Assembly (NCBI GenBank): GCA_017559445.1 | Contig: JAFYSJ010000037.1 | Span: forward strand, 1-43,270 | Direction of reading: 5' to 3' | Length of the DNA stretch: 43,270 nt | DNA from: Clostridia bacterium | Lineage (GTDB): Bacteria > Bacillota > Clostridia > RGIG7378 | Part shown: positions 1 to 7,952 of the stretch, piece by piece | Layout of the letters: each line of letters begins with the position of its first letter | Numbering within the stretch: position 1 is the stretch's first letter | Notes under the pieces: generated by a model | Told to the model about the DNA's origin: nothing | The model's input: the letters and a program-made list of their open reading frames with translations, nothing else | Databases searched by the model: none | Program-made: the position numbers and the translations under genes

Positions 1-2
1 AA

Positions 3-131
3 GGACTTAACAACAAAATAAAGGTAGCCAAGCGCGTAGGCTATGGCTACCGTGATGATGACTACTTTTTTACTCTGGTTCGTTACTTGTCGCTACCAGC
101 ATCTTTTATTTCACTCCCACAAAAAATGTGA
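3..131 (+). CDS. C-terminal end of an ISL3-like transposase (partial, cut by window edge)
   Basis: An open frame enters from the left edge and stops at 129-131. The 42 visible residues begin GLNNKIKVAKRVGYGYR and continue DDDYFF. The NNKIK..KR..YGYR pattern is what I know from the extreme C-terminus of ISL3/IS204-type DDE transposases, so this is inferred to be the end of an insertion sequence oriented rightward. Bases 23-29 and 45-51 (GGTAGCC/GGCTACC) form a perfect 7-bp inverted repeat inside the coding sequence. The right end of the element should lie within roughly the next 100 bases but I cannot define its terminal repeat without the left end. Completeness of the upstream part is unknown. 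Confidence 0.6.
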   Translation, partial: GLNNKIKVAKRVGYGYRDDDYFFTLVRYLSLPASFISLPQKM

Positions 132-220
132 AGAACCTAATAATTTCAGCTGTTGTTATTTTTACAAAGCCAGAATGTTCAGATTCACATTTACAAGGAG
201 GATCAAATTCTGGAGAAGTC

Positions 221-766
221 ATGGATAAACCTGTAATCTACTTGTATCCAGAAACTTCACAGGAAGTAACCGTGACAATTGATATTGATGGTGTACTTAC
301 ATGTACATATCCAATGTATGAAAATGGTTGGAGTGTTATTGCTGCACCAGATGGTACTTTGACAGATAGCCAGGGCCAAATATATAGCTACTTGTATTGG
401 GAAGGCAAGACAAATGCGAAATGGGATATGAGTAGGGGCTTTTGTGTAAGAGGAGAAGATACTGCTGAGTTCCTTGAACAGGCTTTGGAGCAATTGGGAT
501 TAACTCGCAGAGAGGCTAATGAATTTATTGTCTACTGGCTTCCGTTGATGGAGCAAAATACATACAACGTTATTGCGTTCCAAACAAATGTGTATAACGA
601 AGTGGCTAAACTGAATATTAACCCTGTTCCTGATACATTGATTCGTGTATTCATGACATGGTATAGCTCGGATGTTATGGTTGAAATGCCTGAGCAAGAG
701 CTGAGTGCACCTCAAAGACAAGGATTTACAGTTGTTGAATGGGGAGGAACAAGGATAGAGCCTTGA
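221..766 (+). CDS. YLYP-motif conserved hypothetical protein, probably 5'-truncated
   Basis: The protein starts MDKPVIYLYPE and carries the pattern of a conserved family seen in Firmicutes surface or lipoproteins: KPVIYLYP, then LTCTYP, a GWSV segment, and LYWEG. Function unknown. The frame is open back to a GTG at 128, but that codon overlaps the transposase stop and has no ribosome site. The ATG at 221 has GGAGAA at 212-217. Residues encoded upstream (PECSDSHLQGGSNSGEV) resemble the Ser/Gly-rich linker after a lipoprotein cysteine, yet no hydrophobic signal with a proper lipobox precedes them. I infer that the insertion sequence removed the original signal peptide. What remains is about 182 residues, probably the complete globular domain, whose export and expression are doubtful. 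Confidence 0.6.
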   Translation: MDKPVIYLYPETSQEVTVTIDIDGVLTCTYPMYENGWSVIAAPDGTLTDSQGQIYSYLYWEGKTNAKWDMSRGFCVRGEDTAEFLEQALEQLGLTRREANEFIVYWLPLMEQNTYNVIAFQTNVYNEVAKLNINPVPDTLIRVFMTWYSSDVMVEMPEQELSAPQRQGFTVVEWGGTRIEP

Positions 767-770
767 TTAA

Positions 771-893
771 ATGTGGAGGATAGTTCATTGGTCCTGTGCG
801 GTAGTATCTATAACGGTCGTTGCGGTTGCGATAGTTATTGGTTTGAAAAACACACTTAAGCTGATTTGGATGTTTCTATACTATGGCGACTAA
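771..893 (+). CDS. Putative 40-residue single-pass membrane protein
   Basis: An ATG five bases after the preceding stop opens a 40-codon frame ending TAA at 891-893. The peptide starts MWRIVHWSCAVVS and has a continuous hydrophobic stretch of about 20 residues (residues 9-25, rich in V, I and A), followed by a short positively charged segment with two lysines and an aromatic tail ending in two tyrosines. This is the profile of a small single-span membrane protein. The best ribosome-site candidates, GGAGG at 742 and AAGGA at 751, are rather far upstream, so translation may depend on coupling to the preceding gene. No homologue recognised. It may be a chance ORF. Confidence 0.3.
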   Translation: MWRIVHWSCAVVSITVVAVAIVIGLKNTLKLIWMFLYYGD

Positions 894-963
894 ATTATAC
901 TATGTATCCCCATATGCGTTTCTTAACATGTACAATCGTTATTAAGTGAGTAGGTGTTAACCA

Positions 964-989
964 AGAGTCACATTTTGTGGCTCTTTTTA
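964..989 (+). terminator. Rho-independent terminator before alaS
   Basis: AGAGTCACA (964-972), loop TTT, TGTGGCTCT (976-984) and a run of five T. The 9-bp stem has one G-T pair. It closes the short transcription unit to the left and isolates the alaS promoter. Confidence 0.75.
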
Positions 990-1013
990 TATGCACTTTG
1001 CCTCTGGAGATAG

Positions 1014-1042
1014 TTGGCAATCCCTATATAATAATATATAAT
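1014..1042 (+). promoter_or_regulatory. Promoter of alaS operon
   Basis: TTGGCA at 1014-1019, a 17-base spacer and TATAAT at 1037-1042. A second TATAAT at 1027-1032 has poor spacing. The leader is only about 30 nt, and no T-box sequence is present although many Firmicute synthetase genes carry one. Confidence 0.7.
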
Positions 1043-1081
1043 ATATAGCCGGACATTTCATTTCGAAAGGAATTAACATAA

Positions 1082-3730
1082 ATGCAGAAACTCGGTGTTA
1101 ATGAGATTAGAGAGCGTTATCTTAAGTTTTTTGAATCCAAGGGACATCTTCGTTTGCCAAGCTTTTCTTTGGTACCACAGAATGACCCTAATTTGCTTTT
1201 GATCAATGCAGGTATGGCTCCAATGAAGCCTTACTTCACAGGACAGAGCGTTCCTCCACGTAAGAGAGTTACAACATGCCAGAAGTGTATTAGAACTCTT
1301 GATATTGAGAACGTAGGTAAGACAGCCCGTCACGGTACATTCTTTGAGATGTTGGGTAACTTCTCCTTCGGTGACTATTTCAAGACCGAGGCTATTCAGT
1401 GGTCCTGGGAGTTCTTGACTAAGGATCTCCAGATTCCAGAGAACTTGCTCCATGTTTCCATCTATGAGGATGACGACGAGGCATATGATATTTGGCACAA
1501 CATTGTTGGCCTTCCAGATGAGAGAATTAATCGTATGGGTAAGGAGGACAACTTCTGGGAACTTTCCAGCGGTCCCTGCGGTCCTTGCTCTGAGATCTAT
1601 GTAGACAGAGGTGTTGAGAGAGGCTGCGGTCGTCCAGACTGTCACGTAGGTTGTGATTGCGACAGATTCATCGAGGTTTGGAACAACGTATTTACTCAGT
1701 TCAACAGATCTGAGGAGGGCGAGTACACAAGACTTGAGCATCCAAACATTGATACAGGTATGGGTCTTGAGAGACTTGCTTGCGTAATGCAGGATGTTGA
1801 GAACATGTTCGACATCGACACAATCCGCAGAATCATCGACAAGGTTTGCGCTCTTTCAGGCAAGACATATAACGTAGATCCTAAGACAGACATGTCTATC
1901 CGCGTTATCGTTGACCATGCAAGAGGAATGACAATGATGGCTGCAGACGGTATCCTTCCTTCCAACGAGGGTCGTGGATACATTATGCGTAGACTTATTC
2001 GTAGAGCTGCTCGTCACGGTAGACTCTTGGGTATTAAGGAGGCATTCCTTACTAAGGTTGTTGAGCAGGCTATACAGGAGTCCGCAACAGCTTACCCAGA
2101 GCTCGTGGACAAGCATGACTACATCATCTCCGTTATTGCTAACGAGGAGGCTAGATTCTACAAGACATTGGATGCAGGCCTTGAGATTTTGAAGGAGTAC
2201 ATCGACGAGGCAAAGGCAGCTGGCAACACAGTTTTGGCAGGTCCTCAGGTATTTAAGCTTCACGACACATACGGATTCCCACTTGACCTTACACTTGAGA
2301 TTGCAAGTGAGAGTGGTCTTACAACAGATGTTGATGGATTCCATGCAGAGATGAAGAAGCAGAAGGAGAGAGCTCGTGCAGCATTCAAGGCTAACGAGGA
2401 TTCCGGTTGGGCAACAGGTTCTCTTTCTGTATGTGTAGGTGATCCTAATACAGTATTCACAGGTTATGACGAGATTTCTTCTGAGGCTAAGGTTGTTCGT
2501 ATCTTCGACAACAACGAACTCGTAGAGGCAGCTAACCAGGATGCAGATATTACATTCATGCTTGACCAGACACCATTCTATGCAGAGATGGGTGGTCAGG
2601 TAGGCGACAAGGGTACAGTAGTTGCTCTTGACGGAAGCTTTGAGGTACAGGTAACAGATTGCCGCAAGGTAGGCGATGGTAAGTTCCTTCACTACGGTCA
2701 CGTAGTTGCAGGTCAGTTCGCTACAGGCGCTGCTGTTAAGGCTACAGTAGAGGCAGCAGACAGACTTTCTATCTGCCGCAACCACACAGCAACTCACCTT
2801 ATGCACTCCGCACTTCGCGCAGTATTGGGCGATCACGTTAAGCAGTCTGGTTCCTACGTTAACGCAGAGAACTTGAGATTCGACTTCTCTCACTTTAAGG
2901 GTTGTTCCGCAGAGGAGCTTGCTCAGGTAGAGGATTTGGTAAACGCTAAGATCTTGGAGAACATGCCTGTTGTAACAGATGTTAAGTCTAAGGATGAGGC
3001 TGTTGCAGAGGGCGCTATGGCTCTCTTCGGCGAGAAGTATGGCGATGTTGTTAGACAGGTAAAGTGTGGTGACTTCAGCATGGAGCTTTGCGGTGGTACA
3101 CACGTATCCAACACATCTGTAATCGGATTGTTCAAGATTATTTCTGAGGGTGCTGTTGCAGCTGGTGTACGTCGTATTGAGGCTGTTACAGGTCTTAAGG
3201 CTGTTGAGTATGTTAAGAACCAGGAGACAATGCTTAAGGCAGCTTGTGCAGTAGCAAAGGCAACTCCTGCAGACTTGGCAAACAAGATTCAGACAATGGC
3301 TGACAATGCTAAGGACCTTAGCAAGGCTAACTCCGAGCTTAAGGCACAGCTTAACGCAGCTAAGGCTGGCGAGTTCATTACAGCAAACCTTAAGGATGTA
3401 GATGGTATCAAGGTTGTTGCAGGTCGTGTAGATGGAATGTCTGCAGACGATATGCGCGGCTACTGTGAGACATTGAGAGACAAGGTTGGCTCCGGTGTAG
3501 TACTTCTCGGTGCTGCAAATGATGACAAGGTAGTTGTACTTTGTGCATGTACTAAGGACATGATTCCTGCAGGTATTAACTGCGGTCAGATCGTTAAGGC
3601 CTTTGCTCAGGTTTGCGGAGGTAACGGCGGCGGTAAGCCAGATATGGCTCAGGCAGGCGGTAAGGATGCTTCCCAGATGGACAAGGCATTTGAGACAGCA
3701 CTTGCTACTATCCAGTCCATGAAAAAGTAG
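1082..3730 (+). CDS. alaS: Alanyl-tRNA synthetase
   Basis: Class II aminoacyl-tRNA synthetase that charges tRNA-Ala in the cytoplasm. At 882 residues it is full length. The N-terminal catalytic domain starts with the family-typical NEIRERYLKFFESKGH and contains GTFFEMLGNFSFGDYFK (class II motif 2 region). The editing domain carries the zinc-binding set N567-H568...H572 (NHTATH) and C670-GGT-H674 (CGGTH), which clears mischarged Ser and Gly. The C-terminus is the DHHA1/C-Ala domain ending in the glycine-rich GNGGGKPDMAQAGGK signature. ATG 1082 follows GAAAGGA at 1065-1071. It starts an operon that continues with the HIT gene nine bases downstream, then tsaE, tsaB and rimI. Codon choice (AAG, GAG, CTT, ACA) is that of a well-expressed gene. 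Confidence 0.98.
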   Translation: MQKLGVNEIRERYLKFFESKGHLRLPSFSLVPQNDPNLLLINAGMAPMKPYFTGQSVPPRKRVTTCQKCIRTLDIENVGKTARHGTFFEMLGNFSFGDYFKTEAIQWSWEFLTKDLQIPENLLHVSIYEDDDEAYDIWHNIVGLPDERINRMGKEDNFWELSSGPCGPCSEIYVDRGVERGCGRPDCHVGCDCDRFIEVWNNVFTQFNRSEEGEYTRLEHPNIDTGMGLERLACVMQDVENMFDIDTIRRIIDKVCALSGKTYNVDPKTDMSIRVIVDHARGMTMMAADGILPSNEGRGYIMRRLIRRAARHGRLLGIKEAFLTKVVEQAIQESATAYPELVDKHDYIISVIANEEARFYKTLDAGLEILKEYIDEAKAAGNTVLAGPQVFKLHDTYGFPLDLTLEIASESGLTTDVDGFHAEMKKQKERARAAFKANEDSGWATGSLSVCVGDPNTVFTGYDEISSEAKVVRIFDNNELVEAANQDADITFMLDQTPFYAEMGGQVGDKGTVVALDGSFEVQVTDCRKVGDGKFLHYGHVVAGQFATGAAVKATVEAADRLSICRNHTATHLMHSALRAVLGDHVKQSGSYVNAENLRFDFSHFKGCSAEELAQVEDLVNAKILENMPVVTDVKSKDEAVAEGAMALFGEKYGDVVRQVKCGDFSMELCGGTHVSNTSVIGLFKIISEGAVAAGVRRIEAVTGLKAVEYVKNQETMLKAACAVAKATPADLANKIQTMADNAKDLSKANSELKAQLNAAKAGEFITANLKDVDGIKVVAGRVDGMSADDMRGYCETLRDKVGSGVVLLGAANDDKVVVLCACTKDMIPAGINCGQIVKAFAQVCGGNGGGKPDMAQAGGKDASQMDKAFETALATIQSMKK

Positions 3731-3739
3731 GAGAAAAAT

Positions 3740-4087
3740 ATGAGTAATTGCATTTTTTGTAAGATAATCGCTGGCGAGATTCCTTCTTCCAAGGTTTACG
3801 AGGATGACAAGGTTTTGGCCATTAGAGACATTAACCCACAGGCACCTATTCACATTCTCTTCATGCCCAAGAGACATATGTCCAGCATTATGGCATTGGA
3901 TGAAACAACATCCGAGGATGTGGCAGCAGTTATGAACGCCATTGTTAAGGTGGCTAAGGACATGGGCCTTTCTGAGGAAAATGGTCTTAGAATTATCAAC
4001 AACTGTGGCCCAGATGGAGCACAGTCCGTAATGCACTTACACTTCCACTTGTTGGCTGGCACTAAGTTAGGCGAGAACATCGTATAA
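3740..4087 (+). CDS. HIT-family nucleotide hydrolase/transferase
   Basis: Histidine-triad protein of 115 residues, the usual size for the HinT branch. The N-terminus CIFCKIIAGEIPSSKVYEDD is typical and brings a C-x-x-C pair that in HinT-type proteins can bind zinc. The catalytic triad HLHFHLLAG (H-x-H-x-H) lies near the C-terminus. These proteins hydrolyse AMP-lysine or other nucleoside phosphoramidates and aminoacyl-adenylates, so its place directly behind alaS suggests a role in clearing aminoacyl-AMP (inference). It has an AGGAG ribosome site and sits nine bases after alaS. Confidence 0.93.
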   Translation: MSNCIFCKIIAGEIPSSKVYEDDKVLAIRDINPQAPIHILFMPKRHMSSIMALDETTSEDVAAVMNAIVKVAKDMGLSEENGLRIINNCGPDGAQSVMHLHFHLLAGTKLGENIV

Positions 4088-4093
4088 GATTTC

Positions 4094-4552
4094 ATGGGTA
4101 GTTATAGCTATACATACGAATTTAATACTATTGATAGACAACAAACTGTACTCCTAGGCAAGCGTCTGGGAGTGCTGTTGCGTCCTGGGGATGTGGTTTG
4201 TCTTGAGGGCGACTTGGGCACAGGCAAGACTGTTATTGCCGAGGGCGTAGGTGAGGCTCTTGAGATTGGAGACTACATGACAAGCCCCACATATACCATC
4301 GTTAACGAATATCCTAGGGCACAAGGTGATTTGTATCACTTTGACCTGTACAGACTTTCTGGCGAGGATGAGGTGTATGATATGGACTTTGACTCCTATT
4401 TCAATAGGGGCGCAATTATTTTGGTGGAATGGCCAGACAGAGCAGGATCTCTAATCCCCAAGGATGCCATTAAGGTTTACCTTGCTAAGGTGGCAGATTC
4501 CACAGAACACCGCAAAATAACCATTTATTCCAACAGACCTTTGGAGATTTAA
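4094..4552 (+). CDS. tsaE: tRNA t6A biosynthesis ATPase TsaE
   Basis: P-loop ATPase of the threonylcarbamoyl-adenosine pathway that modifies A37 of ANN-decoding tRNAs. Walker A is visible as EGDLGTGKT at about residues 36-44, followed by the family's TSPTYTIVNEY and the YHFDLYRL segment. It works with TsaB and TsaD; tsaB is immediately downstream, separated by a single base, while tsaD is not in the window. At 152 residues it is of normal length. No clear ribosome site precedes the ATG, so translation is probably coupled to the HIT gene, which stops six bases earlier. Confidence 0.95.
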   Translation: MGSYSYTYEFNTIDRQQTVLLGKRLGVLLRPGDVVCLEGDLGTGKTVIAEGVGEALEIGDYMTSPTYTIVNEYPRAQGDLYHFDLYRLSGEDEVYDMDFDSYFNRGAIILVEWPDRAGSLIPKDAIKVYLAKVADSTEHRKITIYSNRPLEI

Positions 4553-4553
4553 C

Positions 4554-5246
4554 ATGAAGTATTTAGGAATAGACACATCTACAGGCTCAGCATCTGTTGC
4601 TTTGGCAATGGAGAACGTTGTGATTGAAACAGTTTTGGGACAGGATTGTCGCCAGTCTGCCATGATTATCACAGCAATAGATGAGCTCCTTAAGGTAAAC
4701 GATGTAAACATGTCAGATTTGCAGGGAGTAGCTTGTGTGGCAGGACCTGGTTCTTTTACAGGTCTCCGCGTTGGAATGTGCACAGCAAAGGCTCTTTGCT
4801 ATGCCACAAAGATTAAGATGTACAGCGTATCTGCTTTGGAGGCAATGGCATGGCAGGTTTTGGATGCAGGCCATGAGGGAAATGTGTGCGTCATGCTGGA
4901 CGCTCGTAACGACCAGATTTACATGGGTTGCTACAGCCTTAAGGCAGGACAGGAGCCACAGCCTCTTATGGAGGACAAGGCAGGTTCCATTAATGACCTT
5001 TTGCCAGAGGCTTTAGGGCTCATGGGAGAAACCATTATCTTAGCAGGTACAGGCATATACGCTCACATGGATATGGTGCCAGCAACAGCTAAGGTTGTGG
5101 AAGATATCGACAGACCTTCTGCAAAGGCAGCCGCTAGCATTGCGGGATACATGGACCAGAAGGGTGTTTACGCAGATCCTGTTACAGCAGCTCCTAATTA
5201 TTTGAGAAAATCTCAGGCAGAGAGAGCTCGAGAGGTGGCAAACTAA
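4554..5246 (+). CDS. tsaB: tRNA t6A biosynthesis protein TsaB
   Basis: Inactive ASKHA-fold partner of TsaD, required for t6A formation. The N-terminus LGIDTSTGSASVALAM is the phosphate-1 motif of this family, and GPGSFTGLRVGMCTAKAL is the highly conserved TsaB segment. Its 230 residues match the family. It lies one base after tsaE and its stop overlaps the rimI start (TAATG), so the three genes are translationally coupled, as in many bacteria. Confidence 0.95.
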   Translation: MKYLGIDTSTGSASVALAMENVVIETVLGQDCRQSAMIITAIDELLKVNDVNMSDLQGVACVAGPGSFTGLRVGMCTAKALCYATKIKMYSVSALEAMAWQVLDAGHEGNVCVMLDARNDQIYMGCYSLKAGQEPQPLMEDKAGSINDLLPEALGLMGETIILAGTGIYAHMDMVPATAKVVEDIDRPSAKAAASIAGYMDQKGVYADPVTAAPNYLRKSQAERAREVAN

Positions 5247-5710
5247 TGGACTATGTTATTAAAAACATGCAGGAGGAGCACCTTTCTCAGGTAGCAGCTA
5301 TAGAGAGGGCATCTTTTGGTAGAGGAGACAAGGCCAAGTCCTACGAAATATGGTCAGAGCAGTCATATAGGGATGAGATTGCTAAGGATAACAGCGTTAA
5401 CTTGGTAGCATGTCAGGGAGATGAAGTTATTGGCTATTGCAGTATGTACACTTGCTTAGACGAAGGCCATATTACTAAGGTTGCAGTTTTGGAGAGCCAT
5501 AGGGGCAAGGGTATTGCCAGAAACCTTATGGACACAATGTTTGCTAGGGGAGCAGAGTTGGGACTTAAGTTCTACGAGTTAGAAGTAAGACGTAGCAACG
5601 AGGCAGCCATTGCACTTTACACAGGTAGAGGATTCCAGTTGGCCGGTATTCGTAAAAGATACTACACTGACAACGGCGAGGATGCTGCCATTTACACAAT
5701 GGAACTGTGA
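5246..5710 (+). CDS. rimI: Ribosomal protein S18 alanine N-acetyltransferase (GNAT)
   Basis: GNAT-fold acetyltransferase, 154 residues. The acetyl-CoA binding motif A is present as VLESHRGKGIARNLM, followed by YELEVRRSNEAAIALYTGRGF, shown here in two parts: YELEVRRSNEAAIALY and TGRGF, the typical RimI substrate and catalytic region. The start codon overlaps the tsaB stop. RimI acetylates the N-terminal alanine of ribosomal protein S18. The tsaE-tsaB-rimI order is widespread and supports the assignment over generic GNAT. No strong terminator is visible behind it. Confidence 0.92.
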   Translation: MDYVIKNMQEEHLSQVAAIERASFGRGDKAKSYEIWSEQSYRDEIAKDNSVNLVACQGDEVIGYCSMYTCLDEGHITKVAVLESHRGKGIARNLMDTMFARGAELGLKFYELEVRRSNEAAIALYTGRGFQLAGIRKRYYTDNGEDAAIYTMEL

Positions 5711-5760
5711 AATAGCGAAAAGCGTTAAAAACGGTGGGAACTTTCGACATTTTGCCGTGA

Positions 5761-5790
5761 TTTACAGTCAAACAGGGTATATGTTATAAT
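5761..5790 (+). promoter_or_regulatory. Promoter of the HPr-like gene / uvrC unit
   Basis: TTTACA at 5761-5766, 18-base spacer and TATAAT at 5785-5790 preceded by TGT, an extended -10. The 5711-5844 gap holds this and no other evident element. Confidence 0.65.
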
Positions 5791-5844
5791 TCAATTGTAT
5801 TTAGTTTGACTAGATTAAATATACATTAACAGGTGGGAAACATT

Positions 5845-6099
5845 ATGACATCTAAGACAATCAGCATGAAGAGAGGCTTTGGCATGGGTTCCAAGGAGGC
5901 CGCCCAGCTTATTAACAGAGCTTCTGTATTCCAGAGCAACATTACTCTTAAGAAGGGTGATCACCAGGCTAATGCTAAGAGCTTGCTTGGAGTAGTATCT
6001 CTTTGCGCATTCGAGGGCAACGAAATGACAGTTGTAGCAGCAGGCGCAGACGAAGAGGCAGCAGTTAACGATATTATCCAGTTCCTTCAGGGTAACTAA
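5845..6099 (+). CDS. HPr-like protein lacking the active-site histidine
   Basis: From ATG 5845 (AGGTGG at 5831-5836 is the ribosome site; the GTG at 5833 lies inside it) the protein has 84 residues, the size of HPr of the PTS sugar transport system. The fold pattern is recognisable: KRGFGMGSKEAAQLINRAS replaces the usual GLHARPA segment, and AKSLLGVVSL matches the regulatory serine loop. Position 15, His in HPr, is Gly here (G13-M14-G15-S16-K17), so it cannot carry phospho-histidine. Ser46 is kept exactly in place. The situation resembles Bacillus Crh, which lost His15 (to Gln) and works only as a Ser46-phosphorylated co-repressor of CcpA. A regulatory rather than a transport role is inferred; uvrC follows 14 bases later. 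Confidence 0.85.
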   Translation: MTSKTISMKRGFGMGSKEAAQLINRASVFQSNITLKKGDHQANAKSLLGVVSLCAFEGNEMTVVAAGADEEAAVNDIIQFLQGN

Positions 6100-6113
6100 T
6101 CTATTCTAGACAA

Positions 6114-7952
6114 TTGAACGAGCATTTTGATCTTAAGTGGCAATTAGATAATTTGCCTGATAGGCCTGGCGTGTACCTTATGCATGACAAGGATGATACC
6201 ATCATCTACGTTGGTAAGGCTGTTTCTCTTAAGAACAGAGTTAGGCAGTATTTTAGGAAAAATCACAATCATTCGGAGCGTATACTCCGAATGATTTCTA
6301 AAATTGACCATTTTGAGTACATCGTTACAAACACAGAGACTGAGGCTCTTGTATTAGAGAGCACTTTAATCAAAAAACATTCCCCTAAATATAATATCTT
6401 AATGAAGGATGGTAAGACCTATACTTTGCTATGTCTCACTTTGGCAGATAGGTTTCCCAGACTCATTCGTACACACAACCCCAACATTCCAGGAGGGGTT
6501 TATTTTGGTCCTTTTCCCAGTGGCATGGCAGCCATGCAGGTAGTAGACATACTGGGAGAAATTTATCCGACAAGACAATGCACACGTAATTCCAAGGACT
6601 TTGGTCCAGGTGGTAAGGGATGCCTTAACTATGACATAGGCAAATGCCCTGGCCCTTGCATGGGTAAAATATCAGAGGAAGAGTATAAACAGAGGATAGA
6701 TTCTATTATCGCATTCCTTAAGGGCCATTCAGAAGATACCGAAAAATTATTAAAACAGCAGATGGTGGAAGCGGCAGAACAGCTTAATTTTGAGCGTGCA
6801 GCTAAGTTAAGAGATAGACTTTCCGGCATCAAACACATAACAGAGAGGCAGCGCGTTTCCTTTACAGATGGTAGAGAATGGGACGTGTTCGCATATACCA
6901 AGGATGGCAACAGAGTATGTTTCCAGGTGTTCTTTGTACGTAACGGAATGGTCACCGGTAGGGACTATTATGTGGTAGATAACACTGAATCTTGGGATAT
7001 TCAGGAACTTTTGTCGTCTTATATTAGGTCCTTCTATCACGACGACACTTTTGTGCCAGAAGAGATACTTTTGGCAGAGGAAGTGGAAGATAGGGAGATT
7101 TTGGAGTCATGGCTTAGCCAGAGAAAAGGCTCCAAGGTTCATATTTCAGTGCCCAAAATCGGTGAGCGCCGCAGGGTGATTGAGATAGTAGAGGATAACG
7201 CTAAAATATCTATGCAGCAGTACAAGGAAAGCATCAAAAAGGATGGTTCCGTTATTTACGACGCTATGGCTTCCATCACTCGTATGTTGCAGTTGGAGAG
7301 CTTACCAGACAGAATCGAGTCCTATGATATTTCTAACCTTGGCAACGAGGACATGGTAGGCGTAATGGTTGTATTCGTAGAAGGTAAGCCAGACCCTAAG
7401 TCCTATAGAAGGTTCAAGATTAAGAACCAGGCAGGACAGGATGACTATGCAGCCATGTGCCAGGTTATCTCTCGTAGATTCTCACATTCCCAGGAGGAAT
7501 TCGGCCCTTGGCCAGACCTTATTTTGTTAGATGGTGGTAGAGGGCACGTTAACACTGTTCGCAGTAGTGGAGCAGTGCCAGAGGAAGTGCCTGTGTATGG
7601 ACTTGTAAAGGACAACAAGCATAGGACTAGGACAATTACATCTGACCACACAGAGTTCGATATTTCAAATAACCTGCAACTTATGAAATTTATCTCATCT
7701 ATTCAGGATGAGGTTCATAGGTATGCCATTACTTACCAGCGTTCCACAAGACAGGCTAAAGTCAACAAGTCACAGCTTGACCAGATCAAGGGCGTAGGTC
7801 CCAAGAGAAAACAGATTTTGTACAAGGCATTTGGCTCCATGAAGGCAATTAAGGAGGCCACATTGGAACAGCTCCTGGCAGTGGATGGAATTGACAAGGT
7901 AACAGCCCAAGCTGTATATAACTACTATAATCAGGAAAGGCAGGAAAAGTAA
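6114..7952 (+). CDS. uvrC: UvrABC nucleotide-excision repair endonuclease subunit C
   Basis: UvrC makes both incisions around a DNA lesion. At 612 residues it is full length. In order: GIY-YIG nuclease domain (residues ~15-95, PGVYLMH and IIYVGKAVSLKNRVRQYF), a cysteine cluster near residues 155-183, a UVR motif that binds UvrB (~205-240, MVEAAEQLNFERAAKLRDRL), the RNase H-like 5' nuclease (~380-545, with ESYDISNLGNEDMVG and DLILLDGGRGH), and a C-terminal helix-hairpin-helix pair (LDQIKGVGPKRKQ). The start is TTG at 6114; no ATG lies before the conserved region and no good ribosome site precedes it, so low or coupled translation is likely. The stop overlaps the next gene. A perfect 12-bp inverted repeat lies inside (6267-6296). 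Confidence 0.97.
   Translation: MNEHFDLKWQLDNLPDRPGVYLMHDKDDTIIYVGKAVSLKNRVRQYFRKNHNHSERILRMISKIDHFEYIVTNTETEALVLESTLIKKHSPKYNILMKDGKTYTLLCLTLADRFPRLIRTHNPNIPGGVYFGPFPSGMAAMQVVDILGEIYPTRQCTRNSKDFGPGGKGCLNYDIGKCPGPCMGKISEEEYKQRIDSIIAFLKGHSEDTEKLLKQQMVEAAEQLNFERAAKLRDRLSGIKHITERQRVSFTDGREWDVFAYTKDGNRVCFQVFFVRNGMVTGRDYYVVDNTESWDIQELLSSYIRSFYHDDTFVPEEILLAEEVEDREILESWLSQRKGSKVHISVPKIGERRRVIEIVEDNAKISMQQYKESIKKDGSVIYDAMASITRMLQLESLPDRIESYDISNLGNEDMVGVMVVFVEGKPDPKSYRRFKIKNQAGQDDYAAMCQVISRRFSHSQEEFGPWPDLILLDGGRGHVNTVRSSGAVPEEVPVYGLVKDNKHRTRTITSDHTEFDISNNLQLMKFISSIQDEVHRYAITYQRSTRQAKVNKSQLDQIKGVGPKRKQILYKAFGSMKAIKEATLEQLLAVDGIDKVTAQAVYNYYNQERQEK
6267..6296. repeat. Perfect 12-bp inverted repeat inside uvrC
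   Basis: AATCATTCGGAG (6267-6278) and CTCCGAATGATT (6285-6296) are perfect reverse complements around CGTATA. The stretch uses codons rare in this gene (TCG, ATA, CGA) while the protein it encodes (HSERILRM) is normal for UvrC. Strong mRNA hairpin expected about 150 nt into the reading frame. Confidence 0.7.

Noticed and set aside
128-220. GTG 128 as true start of the YLYP protein
   Set aside because: It lies in the transposase stop region with no ribosome site, and the resulting N-terminus is not a proper signal peptide; ATG 221 is preferred, though not proved.
43-228. 61-residue frame at the left edge
   Set aside because: It overlaps the better supported transposase end in another frame and has a composition untypical for a protein, with no ribosome site.
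766-1081. T-box leader for alaS
   Set aside because: No T-box sequence (TGGNACCGCG type) or specifier loop is seen, and the leader after the promoter at 1014-1042 is only about 30 nt.
1856-4036. Very long antisense frame opposite alaS (and similar frames opposite tig, purF, glyA and purL)
   Set aside because: They are shadows of the strong codon bias in highly expressed genes. The peptides are cysteine- and leucine-rich without domain features, and the + strand genes are certain.
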